Source: Peribolospora baueri (lineage: Eukaryota; Basidiomycota; Peribolosporomycetes; Peribolosporales; Peribolosporaceae). From it: a stretch of DNA of 64,000 nucleotides. This document shows, piece after piece, positions 56,692-64,000 of this stretch. Position 1 is the first letter of the stretch. Every line of letters starts with the position of its first letter. Position numbers and translations under genes: made by a program. Below the pieces are notes generated by a model. The model had not been told where the DNA came from. It worked only from the letters and a program-made list of their open reading frames with translations, and did no database searches. The stretch lies in the NCBI GenBank assembly GCA_029717555.1, contig JAMDHS010000035.1:142565-206564 (forward strand). The letters are read 5' to 3'.

Positions 56692-58438
56692 ACGCGCACT
56701 GAGGTCGTCGCTGCACGCCACATGCGCGCACGACTTTAAGGTAGACATTCCTTTACAACTTTGATCTTAAATCCATATCTTTCAACACAGCTTCCAGCTG
56801 TAGCCTTCAAAACTGACTTACTTCAACTCACTCAACACGAGCACCGCTTGGAGACACGTGTGCAAAAAGAAATAGGTTTAGTGATATGCAAGCGACGAGG
56901 GAGCAGTGTCGCACGACGGGAGGGACCGGCGATGACCGACCGGTGGCGACGACGCGTCTCTCGACTACGGGCTGTCGGACCTAGCTCCGAGTGGCCCGTG
57001 CCCGACTCCTATGGCCCGTGCGCAACCCTAACCTGCGCCCACGGCGCCCTCACTGATACGGAAAAGGAAGGGGGACGGGGCGAAGAATGACGGGCGATTA
57101 AATGAGAAAGCGGACGTATAGATGGATGGAAGGAATTTTGGGTTACGTGTGAAGGTTAGACGTACGAGTGTCCATATGGGTAAAAGTATGAGCTTCAATC
57201 GGCACATTTCCGTACCTGGTATTTCTCTATCAAAGCTGTGCAGAATGTCGCCGGTGACGAGGAGGATGAGGGAACAAAGATGTCGCTGGGGAGAGAGGAA
57301 AAGGTATAAATGGCAGAGTACACCTCTCCGCTACGCACCCCTCCATCTCGTCCAACGCTCTTCTCCCAGCAATTTTTGAAGCCGAAAGCTTTCTGTTGGA
57401 TCTTCAGCATGTTCTTCACCAAGCATAGCACGACGAAAGCTGAGAAGGGTAACGAGGTGAGCAGCACGCCCACTGTATCTCTTCCAACGGCCGACATCGC
57501 CCGGCGTAGTCATCAGGATGGAGCCGAGGATCACGACACCCTTCCAAGGAGAGCCGGAGCGACACGCCTCGTAACGCACGGCGGCCGAAGGGAGCGTTTC
57601 TGGCTGTAGTGCCAAAAAGGCTCTCAGCGGATCTAACGTGTGCTCGATTGTTCGTTTATTTGCAGATGAGAGCTCGATTCAGGCTTGCGAAAGAGAACCA
57701 GGACTGTCGTAAGAAGGCTGCTTCTATGAACAGAAAGGAAGACCGTAATTATTGTGCATCTGTTGTTCTACATACAAGAAAGGGAGAAGGCGATCGTCGT
57801 CTATGTATGGCGCGTCGGAAGGATATTCAGGGAAGCAGGACTTGGCAAAGCTTTCAGCTATGAGCTGTCATTGCTATTTGTGTAAATATTACGGCGACTT
57901 CCACTGTTACCTTACCTTTTATCTACAAGCTTTCAGGCTTTCACTTGTTTGAGGTCAAACCCTACTTCCATTGTTTTTCATTAATTCAGAGATCCTGCCT
58001 TGGGATACGCCTCTCGGCTCGAAAAGCTCGACATCAGCAGACACCACGCGCTCAGGTGACGCCAATATGCAAAACGCGGTTTGGCAGTTGAGCCGAAATA
58101 TTAAATATTTAGTTTGACTCTGCACGCCGTTCAGAGTGAGTTCGTCCCCCCAGGCTCGAGCCCCACCCCACATGGTAAATAACAGGCTTCGGCCAATTCA
58201 TTTGGAGGGACGCGTGGAACAAAGTCCTCAAGTCCCGTGCCACTCTTCCTTGGCCCCTCTTCTTCCTTTTCTCTTCTCCTTCTCCTTTCTCTTCTCCACC
58301 GCTACCACGAGCACCACCCTGCCTCGCTCCACCGTAAGTCTGCTACGTTCATCACATCGCTCAATATATCCTCCTCGTACTATCTCGCCGCCTCTTTCCT
58401 CTTTTTGGTCTCCGTTCCATATATAGACTTGTTCAGCC
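56692..58438. other. Subtelomeric intergenic region, AT-richer, no recognised gene
   Basis: Nothing convincing. On the minus strand near 57600-57370 two overlapping frames hold hydrophobic stretches (VVILGSILMTTP and VLLTSLPFSAFVVLCLVKNM) that might be pieces of a degraded membrane protein; I cannot name it. A TATATAG word at about 58420 lies just before the next start codon. Confidence 0.35.
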
Positions 58439-59215
58439 ATGCCTTCCTCTCCGGAGCCAGAACTTCCAAGTCAGAGCCCAACAACCGAGTCTAGCGGCAC
58501 CTGGCCATCCGAACTGAGCCCCGGCGAGGAGGTTTACAAAAACTTCAAGACAAGGAGCGTTTCCCTTGTCGACGGTCAGATTTTACGAGTGCAGGATTTA
58601 GTCCGCAGCGAAACCGCAGACTTTCACTTACAGTCTCACGAAAACTACGCCGGAGCCGTACGATTCGTCAAGGCGAATACGACCATTCCCGTACCCGAGG
58701 TAAACCGCCTTGGAACAGTCGGTCCCTATGAATTCATGTACCTGGAGAAGATGGAAGGAACTCCTCTGCCGGATGACGACGACGCAGTGATCGAGGACAA
58801 CCTGGTGGCCCAAATACTAGCTTTTCGGGAGCAGCTACGGTCAATCAAAAGCGACGTGATCCGAGGCTTTGGACGGGACCAGAAGCTTACGGACCCGCGG
58901 CTCACCAAAATGGACATCCCTCTGTTACTGTAACCGTGTGGATCGGTTCTCGAGTACCTCATTCGCCGTCTTCGCGCCCTCGAAAGACCGCACATCGAAT
59001 CGCTGGATCGCCTGATTTCCCATTTGGAATCGGGCGCCATTCAGATCGAGCCGTGCGACATCGTTCTCTGTCACGGCGACTTGTCGGCGTGCAACATTCT
59101 CGCCAAGGACGGCAAAGTGACCGCGTTGTTGGACTGGGAATACGCTGGCTTCTACCCGGAGTATCACGAAGACTATTACCCCCACAAGAACGAGCCTCTG
59201 CATTACTTGGTATAG
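58439..59215 (+). pseudogene. APH-family (aminoglycoside phosphotransferase-like) kinase with premature stop
   Basis: Fungal APH-like protein of the kind common in basidiomycete subtelomeres; substrates of these enzymes are mostly unknown and probably not antibiotics. Exon-free frame: residues 1-164 (58439-58930) hold the N-lobe (YAGAVRFVKANTTIPVPEVN, then GPYEFMYLEKMEGTPL), ending at TAA 58931-58933. The same frame reopens immediately and carries GSVLEYLIRRLRALERPHIE, the catalytic CHGDLSACNIL and the metal-binding LLDWEYAGFYPEY, then stops at 59213-59215. A shifted frame just after it still reads YSDAWMDKFPTIAKIE, suggesting a second lesion. No intron fits the TAA site. A single C-to-T change would explain the stop. 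A sequencing error or readthrough is possible. Confidence 0.65.
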
Positions 59216-61270
59216 CGACGCTTGGATGGACAAGTTTCCGACCATAGCCAAGATTGAAAGATGCATCGCGATGGCAGGCAATAGGAAGGAAAGGGACATT
59301 TGTCCGAGTTCATAGAGTCTAATTTCGTCCTCTGATCCGTCCTTCCGTCTTAGGGCCGAGACAGTCGGCATGTACTTCAGTATTAATAGCTGATGCCAAC
59401 GCCAGGAATCCTACCGGTCTGTCGCCCCTGCTCCCCGCAGTCTCGATACCCCTCCTTCCTGGCCCTCGTCCTGCGAGCTTTCTCCGAGTCGTTTCCCTTG
59501 CCCCGCAGGGAAACCCCTGTATACGATGAGCGTTCGCACGATCCCTTAGAGGGGACATATGCCGACGCTTTGCAGGCAGCGAGAGCCAAGAAGAGAGTTA
59601 TGCACCAGAGTTCCATCTCCTCTACTTGACGTCCATACAGTTAGCGTGACAAAGAGGACAATTCATTTGAATAGCGGACCTTAAGAGGATTCCAATTCGG
59701 TGACACCCTTTTCCACTACCCCTCTTTCCTCACCTTTTGTCGCTTTCGTTCTTCTTTCATTCTTTTACCTCAACCACTACCACCTCCAACTCCAAACCAT
59801 GTCCCACTCCTCCGACACCCCTCGGCAGTTAGCCGCCCTCGCCAATCTTCGCGCACGAGTCCATCTCCCCGCACTTCGTAAGCACCCATTTGCCTACCTG
59901 CCGCCAACGCGATCAAGCAAAACACGAACATCGAAGTGCACGCCGGCAGACTCCCTGGTGTTTATGCTCGGCGGGGCTCTGCCATGCGAGAATGGCCGGG
60001 GTCGGTGACGACCATGCTGAGCAATCGTGTGAATGTTATCCAACCCTGAATATGTGCCGATGACGGGTGCCGACCAGTTCTGCATTCGCCAACGACGACC
60101 TAAGCTACTGTATGGCAAGCGCTTTGCGTGGCGCGTCGGAGTAGAAGCACGATAAGAACGAGGGGAGCCGCCGGATCGCATGAGTCCCAGCGGGCTAGAC
60201 CGTCATGACCGCGTCGTCTCCCCGTCCAACCATCTGCCCTGTTAGACCCCGAGTGGCAGGCAGCGTTGCAGATTCGCCTCCCAAACCTCTCCATCAGGGC
60301 CCGCGTCCGTCGAGACCCACCGACACGCCTATCTCGGCCTCGTCGCAGCCTTCTGCGCCCCCGCCTGTGCCCCCTTGAAGAGAAGGTCGAATTTCGTGAT
60401 GAAAAGGTCGACGTCAGTGACGGGGAAAGGGTGGCTTCAGGGTGAGCGCATGCGGGTCGGAAGGTCGAGGTGAGAAAAAGAAAGACGTAGGACACAATAC
60501 AGGGTGGCAGACTCACCGGCGGATGCGTTCTCTTGTTCAAGCAGGTCTCTTAGCTTCATCCGCCGACAAGCTCACATGTCTCGCCTAGCGCATCGTCAGT
60601 AGCGAGCGCCTTCAGAAAACGTCTATGGTGACGGTGGAAGAGTCTCGTGGGCGTCTCTGGGGCGGAGGAGTACCTCTTGGATCACTCCGTGTTGTGGAAG
60701 GAGTTCACGTCCGCCGTGGTGAAGCACATAACGGAGAAGATTCTCATGGGGAAGGAGGCGTGGACGCTCATGATTTTTTGCAGGGCGCTGACGCGGTGAA
60801 GGCGCCGTAGGATTCTAGGGTCAGAAGCGGTGCACTTCTATCGGTCCTTTGTGCCCTCGTTTCCTTTTGTTCTCTATGCTGACTCACATCACAAGGGTAT
60901 TGTGCGTGCAAACTTCTCCATACATATGGACTGCACGAGGTAGGGTTCTGTGTCTTGTTCCCAAGTATAAATGAGGGGCATCTGCTCAGCTTCGGCGTTG
61001 CCCACCTACCTCTTAACACTCATCATCTCGCCGCATCGTCTCTCTTTCAGTACGTCCCGCTAACCTAAACCCGAAATCTAACTCCACAGTCTTCTCACTA
61101 CGCTTGCGGGTAGTAGTCATCTTGCCTTCATACAGGTGGCGCTAGACTGAAGACCACACCTCCTATCTTTGCTCTGCACCCCAATTTAATTGCCCATTCA
61201 AGCGTCAATCACCTCCTCCGTTGGCTTGCCTGCCATTCGCCACATTCTGATCAATCTTCGTATCAGAGTC
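59216..61270. other. Subtelomeric intergenic region, possible gene fragments, nothing firm
   Basis: About 2 kb. An ATG at 59800 after a pyrimidine-rich tract opens a 27-codon exon-like stretch (SHSSDTPRQLAALANLRARV) ending at a GTAAGC donor at ~59879, which looks like a genuine first exon, but I find no continuation. Frames at 59393-59629 (plus) and 59383-59616 (minus, with an N-terminal hydrophobic stretch) overlap each other, and neither can be supported. The region near 61160-61270 should hold the promoter of the next gene. Confidence 0.35.
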
Positions 61271-62446
61271 ATGGGTGGAGCAGCCAGCAAATTCCTGCCC
61301 AGCGTTTGCCTGGGCTCGTCCGATTTATCCGCAAAACAGGAAGAGCCGGCGCGACAGGCAGGATATCAAATTGACCACGACAATGTCGTGCATCACCCGC
61401 TCGGAGCTGGATCCTACATTTTCCGAGAAGGGCTTATCCAACACCTAAACAATCATTGCACCAAGGGTCGCATCATCCTACATATCGGTTCGCAACCGAA
61501 CAGCTCTCCACACATGGGCACCATCGTCAACTTCGCGGTCGCATTCTTCCTAGCATCCAAGCTGTATCACGATCACGATCGCCCGGTCCTGGTCTCCCTC
61601 GATATCGTCGACACGGCTCCATCGGAGCAGCTTACCATAGACGGGATTCGCTATCAACGCAGCCAGCGCTTCACGCGTGAGATGGATGGGTATATGGGAG
61701 ACTTTATATCCGTACTTGAAGCCCTACGTCCCCGCACCGGCGTTGAATACAGGATCAGGACCCAAGCAGAATTCCTGTCCGATCCCTTGATGCCGGCGGC
61801 GCTCAGTGAAGTCATACGTGACCGAGACGTGCTCGGCCCCTCGTTCTCCCCAAAGACCCGCAAGCTAGCCATCCGCGCTGCGTGTCCTCACGTCGATTGC
61901 GGACTGGCAGACAAGGATGGGGTGCGGAACGTGTACGAAGACAACGTCATCACGTTCTCGTGCCCTCACCACGGATCGTACATCATCAATGTGTCGGATC
62001 CCCGGGATATACAAAGGCTAGAATTCAACACGCCCCTTCGTAATATCCTGCGGGCCAAGGTTTTTACTCGAGACCCGGATGCGTCCTGGATCCATGTCCC
62101 CGGAGCAGACTATGCGGGCTATTACCAAGAGCAGTTGCTCTGGCGTCACATAGACCAGCCGCTCTTGACCTTTTACTCCCCGCTGATCGTCGACTGGTCG
62201 GGCGCGAAGCTGTCGAAGAGCCTGTACGTCAGAAGCGGGGCGTACCAGTACCTCAAGGACGCGGGCATGGACTATCTGGTATCGTTTGCGAAGTTCAAGG
62301 AGCAGGGAAAGGACCTGGACGTGGTTTTTGATGAAGTGGCGGATTGTGTTGACCACCCGTATAAACTGTTCCGGTCATACAGTGTGGCGTACATCGACTC
62401 GCTGTTCAAAGGGGATACGCCGCACCAGGGAGAGATCGGTAAATAG
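61271..62446 (+). CDS. Intronless class I aminoacyl-tRNA-synthetase-like protein with predicted N-myristoylation site
   Basis: 391-residue protein with no intron, unlike nearly every other gene here. It has the two marks of the class I synthetase (HUP-type nucleotide-binding) catalytic core: a HIGH-like QPNSSPHMGT at residues 75-84, after strand RIILHIGS, and a KMSKS-like GAKLSKSLY at 311-319. Between them are a CPHVDC/CPHHG pair (C205, C210, C231, H233/H234), a possible zinc site, and GADYAGYYQEQLLWRHI. The arrangement recalls class I lysyl-tRNA synthetase, but the length leaves almost no anticodon-binding domain, so it may activate an amino acid for something other than tRNA charging. The first ATG gives MGGAASKF, a textbook N-myristoylation context. 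An upstream TTG at 61190 would extend the frame but is unlikely in a eukaryote. It converges with the ASCH-like gene. Confidence 0.7.
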   Translation: MGGAASKFLPSVCLGSSDLSAKQEEPARQAGYQIDHDNVVHHPLGAGSYIFREGLIQHLNNHCTKGRIILHIGSQPNSSPHMGTIVNFAVAFFLASKLYHDHDRPVLVSLDIVDTAPSEQLTIDGIRYQRSQRFTREMDGYMGDFISVLEALRPRTGVEYRIRTQAEFLSDPLMPAALSEVIRDRDVLGPSFSPKTRKLAIRAACPHVDCGLADKDGVRNVYEDNVITFSCPHHGSYIINVSDPRDIQRLEFNTPLRNILRAKVFTRDPDASWIHVPGADYAGYYQEQLLWRHIDQPLLTFYSPLIVDWSGAKLSKSLYVRSGAYQYLKDAGMDYLVSFAKFKEQGKDLDVVFDEVADCVDHPYKLFRSYSVAYIDSLFKGDTPHQGEIGK

Positions 62447-62571
62447 ATCTTCGTGTGAGGAGTGTTTATCTGAAGAATACATAGTATCGAGCGAAAGTGG
62501 CCTGCAATGAATGGGTTTGAATGTTCAAGTAGATCAAAACGGTTAAACGGGACTCACGGACACGAGACGAG

Positions 62572-63166
62572 TCAAAACAAGCGGATTTGATCCTCGACCA
62601 CGATATCCTTCACCATGCTCTCCGTCACATAAGCGAAACGCTGCGGGAAGGTCACCCCGTACTTTTCCTGCATCTCCGCCAAGGGCAATGGATGTCGAAG
62701 CTGGTAAAGTTCCTTGATCTCGTATGCGTACGCGGCCACGGCCTTCTTCAGCCCAGCGTTGAAATCCGCATTCCCCATTCCATCCTCAACCTCGATCTCG
62801 CCCGGAGATTTGCCATCACTGATGACGGCGATGTATCGTAGCGTCTGGTCTGGGCTGGAGGCATATAGCCTGCGGAGCGAAGTCATTAGAATAGCGCCAA
62901 CGAGGGTTCATGAGTGAACTGAAGGATTGCTATAACACTCACCACATCCTCTTGACCGAGTTGGAGATGAGATACTTGCGAAACTCGTGGTTCTTCGTAC
63001 GTGCGACAATATAGTCCATATAGACAGGCTTGATGGAAATCAGAATGTCCGCTTTGGACGTGGTCTCCTTCGACGCGGACGGGGCAGTTCGACGGCGAGA
63101 TCCTGAGGACAGCTCGGACACGGCGGCTTGCCGTTTTCGCTTTGTCGAGGCTGTCTCCTCCTTCAT
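62572..63166 (-). CDS. ASCH/PUA-like domain protein
   Basis: 173-residue protein from two exons, 63166-62943 and 62869-62572, joined in phase 2. The N-terminal ~45 residues are basic and Ser/Thr-rich (STKRKRQAA could be a nuclear signal). The domain begins ADILISIKPVYMDYIVARTK, NHEFRKYL, and continues across the intron as RMWLYASSPDQTLRYIAVI then GKSPGEI. This fits the ASCH/EVE branch of the PUA-like fold: an SIKPxYxxxI strand-helix, an E-x-R-K turn, and a (V/W)LYASSP strand. Such domains bind RNA or modified nucleic acid bases. The rest (AYEIKELYQLRHPLPLAEMQ, then GVTFPQRFAYV) is probably a helical wrap. It is the last gene before the telomere; its stop lies 125 bp from that of the convergent aaRS-like gene. 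Confidence 0.65.
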
Positions 63167-63902
63167 GACCAGATAGCGACTGAGTTTCAGGGGTAGCTTC
63201 GGCAGTGAACGACAACAACGTCGGATCGTAATTAGCGAGGGAAAGATTCTGGGGGAAAAACCCGGCTACGTACACGGCGAGGCTCCGTATAAAGGGAAAA
63301 CGTCTCCAGAGATGAGCGGCGTTGCGCGGGTTCAGCGGGGAGGCGAAGACGCGACTCGTCCAAGATTCGCGACGTTGATGCTTACACGTGACCGTGGAAA
63401 GAGGCTGAGCGCGTAATTGGCGCGTAAACATCACGCAGAGACAACGCAGAGAGATGTTGCCTTTCTGGGTTGCTTTACGCTCCTTCTACACCGTTGTCTC
63501 CGAGACGCAGACCTCCAAGAGAGGATACTCTATTAAGGTCTGCACCTCAACGCGCCCCTGGCACCGGACCACGACCTTCGACTTCCGAGTATGTATCCGT
63601 CGCGAGGACGACACCCAAGCTCGTGAGCTTTGTGGGTAGGCCGAGAGATCGGGCGCCAACGGCGTGGTGAAAGACTTTCACTGGGTGAGTACCCGGCGCT
63701 CGCCGACGAGCAAGACTCATGCGTGACCCTCTTTTGTCCTCCCGAGCGGTCTGCAGCTTCTTTAAGATGGCTTGAGGACGTTGTCGACGAAGCTTGACGA
63801 CACCGCACTGTTCTACGTCTTGATGTGAGCGCTCCGCGCCGCCGGCGCTTGAGCTGGTTTGCGATAAGCTTGACCGCTTGAAGGGCCGGAAACATTGGAA
63901 GC
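63167..63902. other. Telomere-proximal region, no supported gene
   Basis: About 740 bp between the last gene and the telomere repeats. Short frames exist on both strands but none has a domain. The first few hundred bases should be the promoter of the ASCH-like gene. Confidence 0.45.
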
Positions 63903-64000
63903 TTAGGGTTAGGGTTAGGGTTAGGGTTAGGGTTAGGGTTAGGGTTAGGGTTAGGGTTAGGGTTAGGGTTAGGGTTAGGGTTAGGGTTAGGGTTAGGGTT
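63903..64000 (+). repeat. Telomere, (TTAGGG)n
   Basis: Sixteen perfect TTAGGG units plus two bases run to the end of the window. The G-rich strand reads 5' to 3' toward the end, the correct orientation for a right-hand telomere. The array starts abruptly, with no degenerate units visible before it. Confidence 0.98.

Noticed and set aside
57195-57615. Possible membrane-protein gene on the minus strand
   Set aside because: The hydrophobic pieces are short, in different frames and without recognisable family motifs or splice sites.
61190-61270. TTG-initiated N-terminal extension of the aaRS-like protein
   Set aside because: Eukaryotic initiation at TTG is improbable and the extension shows no conserved feature, while the ATG at 61271 gives a myristoylation motif.
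1-64000. tRNA or rRNA genes, CRISPR arrays, intact transposons
   Set aside because: I looked for tRNA B-box-like words, long terminal or inverted repeats and transposase/reverse transcriptase motifs and saw none I could support; a tRNAscan or repeat search would be decisive.

Overview
This window is the right-hand end of a fungal chromosome. It finishes in about 16 uninterrupted TTAGGG repeats (63903-64000), so base 64000 lies at or near the physical end. The DNA is GC-rich. Almost every gene is cut by many short introns, mostly 50-150 nt, with GTGAGT-type donors and CAG/TAG acceptors, and several exons are under 30 nt. This gene structure, the protein families present and the telomere repeat suggest a basidiomycete, possibly a red-yeast-like member of Pucciniomycotina. 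That placement is an inference; no marker gene in the window fixes it.

Core region, 1-48234. From left to right: a fungal MscS-type mechanosensitive channel (cut by the left edge); a small single-pass membrane protein with a PPPAY motif; a Bor1-type borate/anion exporter; a bZIP transcription factor divergent from it; an L-fuconate dehydratase-like enolase-superfamily enzyme; two hypothetical proteins; an SLC26-like transporter with STAS and cyclic-nucleotide-binding domains (YGR125W/Vsb1-like); an oxysterol-binding protein; a mitochondrial 2-oxodicarboxylate carrier; the ALG10 glucosyltransferase; a cystatin-like protein; a hypothetical membrane protein head-to-head with a GH5 mannanase-like enzyme; an omega-amidase; and a 1,839-residue Cdc15/Cdc7-type kinase. 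I rebuilt exon chains for these by conceptual splicing, and the reading frames close exactly from start to stop. Most are housekeeping functions (ion homeostasis, sterol and lipid transport, N-glycan assembly, nitrogen and sugar-acid catabolism, septation-type signalling).

Desert, 48235-53816. About 5.6 kb upstream of the kinase has no convincing protein. It is strongly purine-rich on the + strand and holds several simple repeats. It may carry a long spliced 5' leader of the kinase transcript, or a non-coding RNA.

Subtelomere, 53817-64000. The character changes to broken relics plus two apparently intact genes. The relics are a frameshifted NACHT/NLR-like C-terminal fragment, a 5'-truncated and frameshifted succinate-CoA ligase beta-like gene, and an APH-family phosphotransferase with an in-frame stop. 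The intact pair converges near the telomere. One gene is an intronless protein with class I aminoacyl-tRNA-synthetase-like HIGH and KMSKS signatures, a possible zinc site and a predicted N-myristoylation signal. The other is a small ASCH/PUA-like protein. This pair is the best candidate in the window for undescribed biology.

I saw no rRNA, tRNA, CRISPR array or intact transposon.
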